In this document: positions 37,563-46,355 of the stretch, one piece after another
How the letters are laid out: the number at the start of each line of letters is the position of its first letter
Numbering within the stretch: the first letter of the stretch is position 1
Source: Rhodoblastus sp.
GTDB taxonomy: Bacteria > Pseudomonadota > Alphaproteobacteria > Rhizobiales > Beijerinckiaceae
Length of the DNA: 59,007 nucleotides
Direction of reading: 5' to 3'
NCBI RefSeq assembly: GCF_019449565.1
Contig: NZ_JAGRPM010000020.1
Coordinates: 1 to 59,007 of the forward strand
The notes under the pieces: model-generated
The model's input: the letters and a program-made list of their open reading frames with translations, nothing else
What the model was told of the DNA's origin: nothing
Databases searched by the model: none
Made by a program: the position numbers and the translations under genes

Positions 37563-37805
37563 TCAGCCCTCGCCGAGCGCCGAGAGATAGAGGTCGAGGA
37601 TTTCTTCCTCCTCGCGCCGCTTGGTTTCGTCCTGTTTGCGGATCGAGACGATTTTCCGCATGATTTTCGCGTCATAGCCATTGCCCTTGGCTTCGGCATA
37701 GACGTCCTTGATATCGTCCGCGAGCGCCTTCTTCTCTTCTTCGAGCCGTTCGATACGTTCGATGAAAGATTTCAAATGGCCGCCGTCGAGCGTGCTGGTG
37801 CTCAT
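37563..37805 (-). CDS. GapR family DNA-binding protein (DUF2312)
   Basis: An 80-residue, strongly helical, charged protein: [25 protein letters not shown] is the opening coiled coil (cited here in part), followed by KGNGYD and [10 protein letters not shown]. This is DUF2312, the family of Caulobacter GapR, which binds overtwisted AT-rich DNA ahead of replication and transcription. The start at 37805 removes a non-conserved 47-residue extension to 37946. It is 61 bp from the N-formylglutamate amidohydrolase gene. Confidence 0.9.
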   Translation of the reverse strand: MSTSTLDGGHLKSFIERIERLEEEKKALADDIKDVYAEAKGNGYDAKIMRKIVSIRKQDETKRREEEEILDLYLSALGEG

Positions 37806-37866
37806 TGTCCGCCTGTGTTCTGTTTGGGAAATTGGGCCCCTGAATTGGACCAGAGCGGCGCCGTCG

Positions 37867-38718
37867 TCAAGCGGGCGCGCCGATCGGGAGGTCCGGATCG
37901 ACGCGCGAGCCGAAATATTCCACCCTCTTGGTGTCCTCATCGCCAAGGATCGGCGGAAGGATACGCGCGAGCAGCATGGCCCAGGCCTCGCATTGCTCCG
38001 GGGTCTCGACGAGGTCCTGCCGGATCTCGATCAGAGCGCCGGGCAACCCGCGCCGGGTCGAATGCTCATACATGCTGTCGCCGATCAGGGCGCCGTCATA
38101 GGGCTCGTTATCGCCGACGATGAGGTTTTCCGCCTGCAAGGCCTCTGTCAGCAGTCTGGCGAGGCGGGGGTCCTGGTCCCACAAAATGCCCACCTGCCAG
38201 GGCCGCGAGCAGCCCTTGAAACAGGGCGTGAAGGAATGGATTCCCACCAGCAGGGGCGTCAGGCCGCGCGTCAGGACCGTATCGACAAGCTCCGCGCCTG
38301 CGCGGCGATAGGGCCGCCAGTAATGTTCGATTCGCCGGGAAATTTCGTCGGCGCCGATGCGGGCGTTGCCGGGAATGAGCGCGCCGTCGGAAATGCGCAT
38401 GACCAGTGTGGGGTCATCTTCGCCGCGATTGGGATCGATGAGCAGGCGGGAGAACAGGGCAAGCGCCGCCGAGGCGCCGGTCAGCGCCGCGAGCCGCCGC
38501 GTCACCTGCTCTGCGCCGATGTCATAGGCGATGTGGCGCTGGAGCGAATCGGGCGGCAGTCCAAGATCGCCATAGGCCGGCGGCAGCGCGTTGCGCGCAT
38601 GGTCGCAGAACAGGATCAGGCGCTGCTCCGCCGACCCCGCGATCAGGTCGAGGGGCCGGAAGGCGTCGTCGACGCGGGCGGGAGAGTCGTTGGTGAGTTT
38701 TTTCAAGGGGCGCCGCAA
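37867..38718 (-). CDS. N-formylglutamate amidohydrolase family protein
   Basis: A 283-residue zinc hydrolase-like protein with [12 protein letters not shown] near residue 40, [16 protein letters not shown] near 105 and VGIHSFTP near 175, the core blocks of this family. Genuine members release formate from N-formylglutamate in histidine degradation, but no hut genes lie here, so the substrate is open. Start is the ATG at 38718. Confidence 0.85.
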   Translation of the reverse strand: MRRPLKKLTNDSPARVDDAFRPLDLIAGSAEQRLILFCDHARNALPPAYGDLGLPPDSLQRHIAYDIGAEQVTRRLAALTGASAALALFSRLLIDPNRGEDDPTLVMRISDGALIPGNARIGADEISRRIEHYWRPYRRAGAELVDTVLTRGLTPLLVGIHSFTPCFKGCSRPWQVGILWDQDPRLARLLTEALQAENLIVGDNEPYDGALIGDSMYEHSTRRGLPGALIEIRQDLVETPEQCEAWAMLLARILPPILGDEDTKRVEYFGSRVDPDLPIGAPA

Positions 38719-38833
38719 AATCTTGCTTCTAAATTAAATCTAATGCAAAGCGCATCGACGCGGTCAAGCAATGTGTTTAAAACATTTTTCGACGCCCCGG
38801 CGTCACGCCTTGGGCGCCGCGTTTCACAGTTTG

Positions 38834-38869
38834 TCGGGGCGATTCACACCAATTCGGGGCGATTCACAC
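38834..38869. repeat. Tandem direct repeat upstream of the DUF1036 gene
   Basis: The 16-nt unit TCGGGGCGATTCACAC occurs at 38834-38849 and again at 38854-38869, a 20-bp period (about two helical turns). A weaker related copy (TTTCACAG) precedes it. It ends 19 bp before the ATG at 38889, so it could be a repeated operator or a recent duplication. Confidence 0.7.
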
Positions 38870-38888
38870 AAGTTGGGGAAGGAGCGCG

Positions 38889-39317
38889 ATGAGCAGGGCG
38901 CTTAAGTTTTCATGGCCGGCGGCCGTCTTCATTCTGGCCGCCGCGCAAACCGCGCCCGCCCGCGCCGATTTCCGCCTTTGCAACAACACCAGTTCGCGCG
39001 TCAGCGTCGCCATCGCCTATACCACTGGGGCGAATTGGGTGAGCGAGGGCTGGTGGAACGTCAAGGCCAGCAATTGCGAGACCCTTTTGCGCGGGCCTCT
39101 CGCCGCCCAATATTATTACATCTACGCGATGGACGAGCGCGGCGGCGAATGGAAGGGCAAAGCCTTCATGTGCACGCGCGACCGCGAGTTCCGCATCGAC
39201 GGCCGCGAGGATTGCTTCGTGCGCGGCTTCGACCGGTCGGGCTTTTTTGAGGTCGATACGGGCAAGGACGCCAAGAACTGGACGGTGCAGCTGACCGATC
39301 CCGGCCCACAGCGATGA
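38889..39317 (+). CDS. Secreted DUF1036 protein
   Basis: A 142-residue protein with a signal peptide (hydrophobic 7-22, cleavage after ARA). The mature part has DFRLCNNTSSRVSVAIAY and conserved cysteines near 32, 59, 98 and 111, as in DUF1036, a family common in alphaproteobacteria and of unknown role. The GGAAGGAGCG upstream is a good ribosome site. It lies 33 bp before pyk, so they may be cotranscribed. Confidence 0.88.
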   Translation: MSRALKFSWPAAVFILAAAQTAPARADFRLCNNTSSRVSVAIAYTTGANWVSEGWWNVKASNCETLLRGPLAAQYYYIYAMDERGGEWKGKAFMCTRDREFRIDGREDCFVRGFDRSGFFEVDTGKDAKNWTVQLTDPGPQR

Positions 39318-39350
39318 ACGATAACCAACGAAAAAATCAGAGGGAACCCC

Positions 39351-40790
39351 ATGAACAGGCGCAGCCGCCGATGTAAGATCCTGGCCACGCTCGGCCCGGC
39401 CTCCAATGACGAGGCCTCGATCGACAAGCTCTGGCGCGCCGGCGCCGATGTGTTCCGCATCAATATGAGCCACGCCAATCCCGAGGCCATGCGCGAGACG
39501 GTCGCCATGATCCGGGCCGTCGAGGAGCGCGTCGGCCAGCCGATTGGCATTCTGGTCGATCTCCAGGGGCCGAAGCTGCGCGTCGGGACTTTTGCAGGCG
39601 GCGGCGTGGACCTTCTGGTCGGCCAGACTTTTTGCTTCGATTCCGATCCGACGCCCGGCGACGCCGAGCGCGTGTGCCTGCCGCATCCCGAAATCCTTTC
39701 GGCTTTGGCGCCCGGTCATAAATTGCTGATCGACGACGGCAAGCTGCGCCTGCATGTCATAGAGGCCACGGGCGATCGCGCCTTGGCGAAGGTCGATGTC
39801 GGCGGCCGGATTTCCAACCGCAAGGGCGTCAGCCTGCCGGACACGGAAATCGCCGTCGCGGCGATGACGCCGAAGGACCGGGTCGATCTCGAAGCGGCGG
39901 TCGAAACGGGCGTCGACTGGATCGCCTTGTCCTTCGTGCAGCGCGCCACCGACGTTTTGGAGGTCAAGCGCCTGACCGGCGACCGCGCCTTCGTCCTCGC
40001 CAAGATCGAAAAGCCGCAGGCCATCGCCCGGCTCGACGAGATCATGGCTGTCGCCGACGCCTTGATGGTGGCGCGCGGCGATCTCGGTGTGGAAATGCCG
40101 CTGGAGAAAGTGCCGGGCCTGCAGAAACGAATCACCCGCGAGGCGCGCCGGCTCGGCCGCCCGGTGGTGGTGGCGACGCAGATGCTGGAAAGCATGATTT
40201 CCTCGCCAGCGCCGACCCGCGCGGAAGTCTCGGACGTGGCGACCGCCGTCTATGAGGGCGGCGACGCCATCATGCTCTCGGCGGAAAGCGCGTCTGGCAA
40301 ATATCCCTTCGAGGCGGTGACGATGATGAACCGCATCGCCGAGGAGGTCGAGCAGGACAATATCTATCGTTCGATCATCGCCGCCCAGCGCGCCGCGCCC
40401 GAGCGCACGGGCGCCGACGCGGTGGCCGTCGCGGCGCGCGACATGGCGGAAACGCTCGATCTCAAGGCGATCGTCGCCTGGACCTCGTCGGGCGCCACGG
40501 CCTTGCGCGTTGCGCGCGAGCGTCCGCGCGCGCCGATCCTGGCGCTCACGCCCATTCGCGACACGGCGCGACGGCTGACGGCGGTCTGGGGCGTGGAATC
40601 GGTCATCACGAAGGACGCCAACGACATGGACGACATGGCCAATCGCGCCTGCAAATTCGCCGTGCGCCAAGGCCTCGCCGCCGTGGGCGACCGCATCCTG
40701 ATCATCGCGGGCGTGCCCTTCGGCACGCCCGGAGCGACCAATATGCTGCGCCTCGCCTTCATCGGCGAAGACGGGCTGAGGGCGGAATAG
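39351..40790 (+). CDS. pyk: Pyruvate kinase
   Basis: Converts phosphoenolpyruvate and ADP to pyruvate and ATP. The N-terminal KILATLGPAS, VDLQGPKLRVG, the active-site MVARGDLGVEMPLEKV and ATQMLESMI are diagnostic. Length is 479. A Shine-Dalgarno AGAGGGAA stands before the ATG. Confidence 0.96.
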   Translation: MNRRSRRCKILATLGPASNDEASIDKLWRAGADVFRINMSHANPEAMRETVAMIRAVEERVGQPIGILVDLQGPKLRVGTFAGGGVDLLVGQTFCFDSDPTPGDAERVCLPHPEILSALAPGHKLLIDDGKLRLHVIEATGDRALAKVDVGGRISNRKGVSLPDTEIAVAAMTPKDRVDLEAAVETGVDWIALSFVQRATDVLEVKRLTGDRAFVLAKIEKPQAIARLDEIMAVADALMVARGDLGVEMPLEKVPGLQKRITREARRLGRPVVVATQMLESMISSPAPTRAEVSDVATAVYEGGDAIMLSAESASGKYPFEAVTMMNRIAEEVEQDNIYRSIIAAQRAAPERTGADAVAVAARDMAETLDLKAIVAWTSSGATALRVARERPRAPILALTPIRDTARRLTAVWGVESVITKDANDMDDMANRACKFAVRQGLAAVGDRILIIAGVPFGTPGATNMLRLAFIGEDGLRAE

Positions 40791-40816
40791 GGCCAGCCTC
40801 GTCTTGAGGTCGCAGG

Positions 40817-41620
40817 CTATGCCGGCAGGACGATCACCTTCGTCTTGACCGGCGTCCGTGAATAGAGGTCGATCATGTCCTGAGTGAGGAGGCCGGTACA
40901 GCCGCTCGTAACGCCGGTCCCGATTGTCTCGGGGTCGCTGGTGCTGTAGATCGTGTAAAGCGTGTAGACGCCGTCTCGATAGAGATGGAGCGTGCGGGCG
41001 CCGAGCGGATTGTCCAAACCTGGCGGCATGCCGCCGGCATATTTGCGCGCTTCCGGCTGACGCTGAATCATTTCCTTCGGCGGCGTCCAGATGGGCCATT
41101 CGGACTTGCGCCCGACATAGGCTTCACCGCTCCACAGGAACCCGGCGCGGCCGACATTGGCGCCATAGCGGGTGGCGTTTCCGTCGCCTTCGATGCGGTA
41201 AACATAGTAATGGCCGGGATCGACGATAATCGTGCCGGGCGCTTCTTTACTGTCGTAGCGCACGATCCTGCGATAATATTTCGGATCGATCTTGGCGACA
41301 TCGACCGCCGGGATCGGGAATTTCTCGGTGGGGACCGGTCCGTAAAGCTTCGCCGCCTCGGCGCGGCTCATGCCGTCGGTCGTCTCGCAACCGCCGAGGG
41401 CCAGCGCGCCGAGACCCGCGGCAGAGCCGAGCAGAAACGACCGGCGGTCGAGACGCCCCGACTGAAGCCCAAGCCGAGACCCCTCGTTCTTTTCGCCGGC
41501 ATCGGCAATTCCATCGTCCAAGGTCATGATTTTCGAATTTCCCATGTCCTGTCGCCCGACCAGAGAATTCTCGGGCATAAACCCGCTGAACACCTTTGCT
41601 GAACTGTGATTTACCGTCAT
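40817..41620 (-). CDS. L,D-transpeptidase-like lipoprotein (YkuD fold)
   Basis: The 267-residue product has a twin-arginine/lipoprotein signal (DRRSFLLGSAAGLGALALGGC, Arg59-Arg60 and lipobox Cys). The YkuD domain runs from about 115 to 267 with HYYVYRIEG, GARTLHLYRDGVYTLYTIYS and the catalytic segment TSGCTGLLTQDMIDLY. In most family members the Cys is followed by an Arg (GCxR); here it is CTG, so the Arg is absent. Crosslinking activity is therefore uncertain. Start ambiguous: ATG 41545 would also keep the signal. It converges with pyk. Confidence 0.75.
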   Translation of the reverse strand: MTVNHSSAKVFSGFMPENSLVGRQDMGNSKIMTLDDGIADAGEKNEGSRLGLQSGRLDRRSFLLGSAAGLGALALGGCETTDGMSRAEAAKLYGPVPTEKFPIPAVDVAKIDPKYYRRIVRYDSKEAPGTIIVDPGHYYVYRIEGDGNATRYGANVGRAGFLWSGEAYVGRKSEWPIWTPPKEMIQRQPEARKYAGGMPPGLDNPLGARTLHLYRDGVYTLYTIYSTSDPETIGTGVTSGCTGLLTQDMIDLYSRTPVKTKVIVLPA

Positions 41621-41689
41621 GCGGCTCGACTCGCAAGCTCGGGCCTTCGGGCGCGGCGATCGCTGGCAGTTGCCAAGCGTCAGCGAATG

Positions 41690-42865
41690 CTAGATCGACA
41701 TCTGGCCGGTCAGGCGCCGCAGGAAGGCGACGCCTTCGGCGAGCTGCGCGATATCGACATATTCATCGGGCTGATGGGCCTGATCGATGCTGCCAGGCCC
41801 GCAGATCACCGCCGGCAGACCGCCGAACTGGAATTGGCCAGCCTCCGTCGCATAGGGCACGGCGATGGTGTGATTGGCCTTGGCGAGCGCCATGGCCAGA
41901 GTGGAGGCCAATGAATCCGGCTCGGCGCGCAGGCCGGGCGCTTCGATCTCGACGAAGGTCTCGATTTTCGCATTCGGGAAGCCGCCAAAACGCTCGGCGG
42001 CGAGGGCGGTGCTGAAGGCTTCGAATTTTTCCAGCGCCTGATTTTGCGGGACATGCGGGAGCCCACGGAACTCCCAGTAGAATTCGCAATGCCGCGCCAT
42101 GATGTTGCGCGCCGTGCCGCCCTGGATGATGCCGACATGGACAGTGGAAAAAGCCGGCTCGAACCGCCCCAACGGATCGCGCTCCGCCTGCAGCCCTACG
42201 CCGATCCGCTCCAGCGCGGCGACGAGCTCGCAGGCGATATGGACCGCGCTGACGCCGAGCCAGGGCTTGGACGAATGGGCCTCGTGGCCGGTGACGGAGG
42301 TGCGATAGGTTGCGATGCTCTTGTGGGCGTCGGCGACCTGCATCATGGTCGGCTCGCCGATCACGGCGAGCGCCGGGCGCGGCAGGTCGCGGCCGAAACG
42401 CGCGATGGTGTCGAGGCAGCCGGCGCAGGTCGTCTCTTCGTCATAGCTCAGCATTATGTGGATTGGTTTTTTGAGCGGCGCGGCGAGGAATTCCGGCGCC
42501 ATCGCGAGGCAGATGGCGTCAAAGCCCTTCATGTCGCAAGTGCCGCGCCCGAACAGCCTTTCGCCCTCGCGGCGCAGCACGAAGGGGGGCGAGCTCCATT
42601 TCTGCCCGGTCACCGGCACGACATCGGTATGGCCCGACAGCACCACGCCGCCGTCCTGGTCCGGCCCGAATGTCACGAAAAGGGCGGCCTTGTCGCCCTC
42701 CGCATTGGGAATCCGCGTGAAGCGCGCGCCAAGACCGAGCAGATAATCCTCAACGAAATCAATCAGCGGCAGATTGCTGCGCGAGGATTCCGTATCGAAG
42801 GCCACCAGCCGGTCGAGCAGGGCGATGGCCCGGTCAAGGGTGGAATCTGCGGAAACATGCGTCAT
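41690..42865 (-). CDS. argE: Acetylornithine deacetylase
   Basis: A 391-residue M20 metallohydrolase. GGVVLSGHTDVVPV (first zinc His), RGTCDMKGF (bridging Asp) and SYDEETTCAGC match ArgE/DapE, and the ArgE-like length and LFGRGTCDMKGFDA favour ArgE. It would release acetate from N-acetylornithine in arginine synthesis. I took the ATG at 42865; the in-frame ATG at 42901 is possible. No other arg gene is near. Confidence 0.85.
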   Translation of the reverse strand: MTHVSADSTLDRAIALLDRLVAFDTESSRSNLPLIDFVEDYLLGLGARFTRIPNAEGDKAALFVTFGPDQDGGVVLSGHTDVVPVTGQKWSSPPFVLRREGERLFGRGTCDMKGFDAICLAMAPEFLAAPLKKPIHIMLSYDEETTCAGCLDTIARFGRDLPRPALAVIGEPTMMQVADAHKSIATYRTSVTGHEAHSSKPWLGVSAVHIACELVAALERIGVGLQAERDPLGRFEPAFSTVHVGIIQGGTARNIMARHCEFYWEFRGLPHVPQNQALEKFEAFSTALAAERFGGFPNAKIETFVEIEAPGLRAEPDSLASTLAMALAKANHTIAVPYATEAGQFQFGGLPAVICGPGSIDQAHQPDEYVDIAQLAEGVAFLRRLTGQMSI

Positions 42866-42985
42866 GAATCGAATTCCATCGGCGCCCTCGCGGCCTTCCA
42901 CCTTAGCAGGTTATGCGCCAATCGGGGCGGCGCAAGTCCGCTCGGCGCCTAACGTGGCGAGGCGACAGCCGGATGACCGCCACGC

Positions 42986-43378
42986 TCAATTGAGGACGCG
43001 GCGCTCCATGGGGCTGTCGAGCGAGAAGGGCGGGATTTCCGCGTCGAACGCGCGGCCGTTCGCGTCAACCATGCGATAGGTCCCCGACATGAGGCCGGAG
43101 GACGTGGTCAATCCGCAGCCCGACGTATAGCTGAAGCTGGCGCCGGGTTCGATAATCGGCGTTTCGCCGACGACGCCGGGGCCTTGAACGGTCTCGACCC
43201 GCCCGTTGGCGTCTGTGATGCGCCAGGTGCGCTCCAGAAGTTGAACCTGCACGTCGCCGTGATTGGCGATCTCGATCGTATAGGTCCAGAAATAACGGTT
43301 GAGCGATCCATCGCTGCGCTCGGGCGCGAAGACGGGGATGGCGGTGATTTGGATTTCGTGGGTGATCGCGCGATACAT
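42986..43378 (-). CDS. apaG: ApaG family protein
   Basis: A 130-residue FN3-like beta protein with VFAPERSDGSLNRYFWTYTIEI, TWRITDANG and GPGVVGETP, hallmarks of ApaG. Its biochemical function is unknown, though it has been linked to Co2+ resistance. A + strand terminator-like hairpin stands immediately upstream. Confidence 0.94.
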   Translation of the reverse strand: MYRAITHEIQITAIPVFAPERSDGSLNRYFWTYTIEIANHGDVQVQLLERTWRITDANGRVETVQGPGVVGETPIIEPGASFSYTSGCGLTTSSGLMSGTYRMVDANGRAFDAEIPPFSLDSPMERRVLN

Positions 43379-43401
43379 GAGGCGAATTTGCCTTGGGACC
43401 G

Positions 43402-43442
43402 GCGCTGCGTCGAGCCTAATTTTTCGGCGCAGCGCTTTTTTT
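43402..43442 (+). terminator. Orphan + strand terminator-like hairpin
   Basis: GCGCTGCG (43402-43409) and CGCAGCGC (43428-43435) pair perfectly, with an 18-nt loop, followed by seven T residues (43436-43442). It has the form of an intrinsic terminator on the + strand, but there is no + strand gene in the 2.6 kb upstream. It may end an unannotated RNA or be read in reverse as a leader hairpin for apaG. Confidence 0.7.
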
Positions 43443-43481
43443 AGGCGGAACGGAGACGTTTAGGCCGCTAGGCGGCCGTTC

Positions 43482-43703
43482 TCACGCCGCCTGGCGGGCT
43501 TGGAGACTGCGCGCGGTAGAGACGCCGACGAGAACGACGATGCCGCCGGCCTCATTGGTCACGCGAATATGGCCGCCATGCGATTGGTCGGCGGCTACGG
43601 CGAGAATTTCACGCCAAAGGGCGCCGTTGTCGGACACACGCAGCGATTTGAGGTCGCGGCGGGCGCCGGTCGGGTCGATCATTTGGAAGTGATACAGGGT
43701 CAT
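43482..43703 (-). CDS. Small protein, possibly DUF6894-like
   Basis: A 73-residue protein beginning MTLYHFQMIDPTGARRDL, with a central helix and a C-terminal GGIVVLVGVSTA. GAGG precedes the ATG 5 nt away, so it is likely translated. The general pattern resembles the small DUF6894-type proteins of rhizobia, but the match is loose and the function is unknown. It has a 277-bp AT-rich region upstream. Confidence 0.5.
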   Translation of the reverse strand: MTLYHFQMIDPTGARRDLKSLRVSDNGALWREILAVAADQSHGGHIRVTNEAGGIVVLVGVSTARSLQARQAA

Positions 43704-43980
43704 GGCGACCTCATCGTCGGCAAGTTTCTTTGCGACGTGCGCGGCTTAGCAAAATAATATGACGATCAGATTATATTAGCGCCAGGGCGCAGCATTTTTT
43801 GGGCCATTCTCGGGCTCTTATTGAGTATGAGGGTTTACGGAAGCTTAATGCCCTCGCTTTACGGCCAATTTGTGTAGAAAACAACAAATAAATTTGACGT
43901 TATTGTTTTGGCGTGAACCATTGAGAGTTCGCATTGCAACAATCTACTATTGCAATTGCGAGAAGCCAGCCGGCTAACGG

Positions 43981-45231
43981 CTATTCCGCGGCGGCCATCT
44001 TTTGGGCTGGCGGCGCGCGCAACAAAGGCTGCAGCAGATATTCGGCAAGATGGCGCACGACAGGGGCGCAGAGGCCGTCGCCGCATAATTTATAGGCGGC
44101 GCTGGCGCTTTTCGGAAGCACATAAGAGTCCGGCAGGCCCATTAGCCGGGCGGTTTCGCGGGACGAGAGCAGGCGGGTCCGAATCGTCTCGCCATGAACC
44201 TCGATCAGGGTCTGGCGGGAGCTGCCGCCGCCCGGCGTGCGCAAGCAACCCGCGACTCCGTCGAACCGGACCTCCGCCCGCTGGCGCTTCTGGCCGTTTT
44301 CGTCCGTTCGGGTCCGCCGATAGACGGCGCCGACCATGCGTCGCCCGCTGGCCTGGATGTCTGCGATCTTCTGGCGATGGGCCGGGGCCATCAGCGCCAG
44401 CAGGCGCGCGGTCGCTTCGGCCGGACGCCAGGGCGCGTCGGTTGGCGCATCTTCGAGCAGGTCGGCGAGTTCTGTGTTTCGGATGAGGGGCGCAGGCAGG
44501 CGCCACCAAACCCAATCGGCCGCTAATGCGACAGGAAGGGTGGCCTGGGCGGCGAGAAGCGCGGGCGAAGACCACAGAGGGTCCGGCGCGTCGGCGGTCA
44601 GGGACGCAAGTTGCGCCTGTGCGGCGAAGAGCGATTTGTCCAGCGCGACGAAAAACACGCGGGGGCGCGATTGCGGCGTGAACCAGCGGGCGTCGAGCGT
44701 CAGCGCGCCGACGCGATAGCCGATCCCATCCAGCGCGGCGACCAGGGCGCGGAAATCGCCCTTGCCATGCGAGGTCAGCACGCCGACGACATTTTCCAGC
44801 ACGATGGCGCGCGGCGCGCGGCCGGCGGCGCGCAAAGCGCGCATCTTTTCATGGAACAGCCAGAAGGCGCCGCTGCGCGTCTTCACTTCGTCCGCGGCGG
44901 CGCCCATCCCCCGGCCGCCGCCGGCGAGGGAAAGGTCCTGGCAGGGAAAGGAGGCCCAGGCGAGATCGGCCCGATCGGGAAGATCCTGCGGGGAAATCGC
45001 GGCGAGGTCGCCGCCGACGAAATCCGCGTCGCCCCAGTTGGCGCGATAGGAGACCGCCTTGTCCGGATCGATGTCATTGGCGAAGAGGCAGGTCCAATCC
45101 GCGCCGAGTCCCGCGCGCGCCATGCCGCCGCCGGCGAAAAACTCATAGAAGGTCAGGTTTTGGAAGGTCAGGTTTTGTCGAGACATGGGACGACGAACAA
45201 TGAGGCTGCGCGGACGAATCACATCTGTCAT
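43981..45231 (-). CDS. DNA (cytosine-5-)-methyltransferase
   Basis: The 416-residue enzyme has motif I (FYEFFAGGGMARAGLG), motif IV with the catalytic Cys97 in SFPCQDLSLAGGGRG, motif VI LENVVG, motif VIII QSRPRVFFVAL and motif X in the C terminus. It is a solitary C5 methyltransferase: no endonuclease is next to it. The recognition sequence is unknown. Its start abuts the stop of the 95-residue gene upstream without a gap, so they form one unit. An in-frame 15-bp tandem duplication doubles QNLTF near residue 20-29. Confidence 0.9.
   Translation of the reverse strand: MTDVIRPRSLIVRRPMSRQNLTFQNLTFYEFFAGGGMARAGLGADWTCLFANDIDPDKAVSYRANWGDADFVGGDLAAISPQDLPDRADLAWASFPCQDLSLAGGGRGMGAAADEVKTRSGAFWLFHEKMRALRAAGRAPRAIVLENVVGVLTSHGKGDFRALVAALDGIGYRVGALTLDARWFTPQSRPRVFFVALDKSLFAAQAQLASLTADAPDPLWSSPALLAAQATLPVALAADWVWWRLPAPLIRNTELADLLEDAPTDAPWRPAEATARLLALMAPAHRQKIADIQASGRRMVGAVYRRTRTDENGQKRQRAEVRFDGVAGCLRTPGGGSSRQTLIEVHGETIRTRLLSSRETARLMGLPDSYVLPKSASAAYKLCGDGLCAPVVRHLAEYLLQPLLRAPPAQKMAAAE
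45148..45177 (-). repeat. In-frame 15-bp tandem duplication in the C5 methyltransferase gene
   Basis: The unit GAAGGTCAGGTTTTG (plus-strand reading) occurs twice without gap at 45148-45162 and 45163-45177. Being five codons long it keeps the frame and duplicates QNLTF just before motif I. Confidence 0.9.
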
Positions 45232-45519
45232 TCAGCTCACAATGGCGTAGGTTTCACCAGCGCCGCCGTCCCTCCGTCCCCAGAAAGCGGCGGAAAGTCC
45301 GGCGGCTTCCGCTTGCATCAGCACGCATTCGAAGGCGCGGCGTTCGGCTGTGGCGCGCTTCTCGCCGCCGTCATATTCGATCAGCGCCGCGCGTTCCTCG
45401 TAAAGCTCGCGCCAGTCTTCCGGCAGTTGGTCGAGCTGGTCACGCCAGTCGGCGCGCAGCGGCCGTGCGCCGCCAGCATGGACCCTGAGAGGAACCGAGA
45501 GAGACAGGCCTTGCGCCAT
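45232..45519 (-). CDS. Small protein coupled to the C5 methyltransferase
   Basis: A 95-residue protein with GGAGG 5 nt before its ATG and its stop directly before the methyltransferase start. The middle (about 30-70) is acidic and helical: LDQLPEDWRELYEERAALIEY (quoted as two overlapping parts). No nuclease or HTH motif is seen. I do not recognise the family. The tight coupling suggests it acts with, or controls, the methyltransferase. Confidence 0.6.
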   Translation of the reverse strand: MAQGLSLSVPLRVHAGGARPLRADWRDQLDQLPEDWRELYEERAALIEYDGGEKRATAERRAFECVLMQAEAAGLSAAFWGRRDGGAGETYAIVS

Positions 45520-45605
45520 TCGCGCCTCCGAGCCAAATTTTCACTGTAAATGTTCCTATTTTGTTCTCTCATAAAAAGCAAGCGGAAAAATTCGGCGCTG
45601 CGTTG

Positions 45606-46046
45606 TCAACCCCGGTCTTCTGGCAAAATCGGCATGGGCAGGATGGAGACGCCTTCTTCCATCAGGTCGCGCGCCTCCTCCAGCGAGGCCTGGCCGCGGA
45701 TCGGGCGCACTGGCGCCGCGCCGTCGTGAATCCGGCGCGCTTCCTGTGGGAATTCAGCGCCGACGTCCACCGTGGCGGCGACGATCTTGGCGTGAAGCTC
45801 ATGCGCCATCGTCCGCAATTCGCGGTCGCTTTCGCCGAGCAGCGCGACGTTCTGCTTTACCGGCGCCGCCGCTGTGCGCTTCTTGCGGGCGACGGCCGGA
45901 GCCATCACCGCCTTGCTGACTTTCGTCACATTGCAATGCGGGCAGGAGACGAGATCGTTCTCGATCTGGAAATCATAGGAATCATTGCTGGCGAACCAGC
46001 TTTCGAATTCATGGCTGTTTTCGCAGACGAGGGAAAAGCGGATCAT
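45606..46046 (-). CDS. DUF1178 family protein
   Basis: A 146-residue protein that begins MIRFSLVCENSHEFESWF and has a CPHC pair near residue 35-38, the DUF1178 zinc-finger-like layout. Function unknown. Overlaps grxC by 4 bp, which couples it to a thiol-redox gene; the association may be functional (inference). Confidence 0.9.
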   Translation of the reverse strand: MIRFSLVCENSHEFESWFASNDSYDFQIENDLVSCPHCNVTKVSKAVMAPAVARKKRTAAAPVKQNVALLGESDRELRTMAHELHAKIVAATVDVGAEFPQEARRIHDGAAPVRPIRGQASLEEARDLMEEGVSILPMPILPEDRG

Positions 46047-46312
46047 GGCGCGACCCGATCCGTCAGAAGAGGGTCAAGTTCGCCGGCGAACTCCAGCGCG
46101 TAGAGGTCGTCGCAGCCGCCGATATGGCGGTCGCCGATGAAAATTTGCGGCACGGTCCTGCCGCCGCCGGAGCGCGCGGTCATTTCGGCGCGTTTGGGCG
46201 GGTCGAAATCCACCGGGATTTCCTCGAAGCGCGCGCCCTTCTCCATCAGCAGCGCCTTGGCGCGCATGCAATAGGGACAGGTCGCAGTGGTATAGATTAC
46301 GATCTTGGGCAT
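46043..46312 (-). CDS. grxC: Glutaredoxin 3
   Basis: An 89-residue glutaredoxin with the CPYC active site at about 12-15, TVPQIFIG (cis-Pro) and the GG motif in HIGGCDDLYAL. It reduces disulfides with glutathione. Overlaps DUF1178 by 4 bp and follows comF by 43 bp, all on the minus strand. Confidence 0.95.
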   Translation of the reverse strand: MPKIVIYTTATCPYCMRAKALLMEKGARFEEIPVDFDPPKRAEMTARSGGGRTVPQIFIGDRHIGGCDDLYALEFAGELDPLLTDRVAP

Positions 46313-46355
46313 GGGCTGTTCTAATTCGGACCGCGTGCGCGGGCAATGGAAACCT

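Noticed and set aside
38910..41099. A 729-residue open frame on the minus strand across the pyk region
   Set aside because: It is antisense to pyk and the DUF1036 gene, both of which have recognised motifs. GC-rich third positions commonly keep such antisense frames open.
43930..43960. AT-rich inverted repeat (CGCATTGCAA with TTGCAATTGCG) after the C5 methyltransferase as a terminator
   Set aside because: The stem is imperfect with a bulge and no T tract follows on the minus strand, so I do not call it a terminator.
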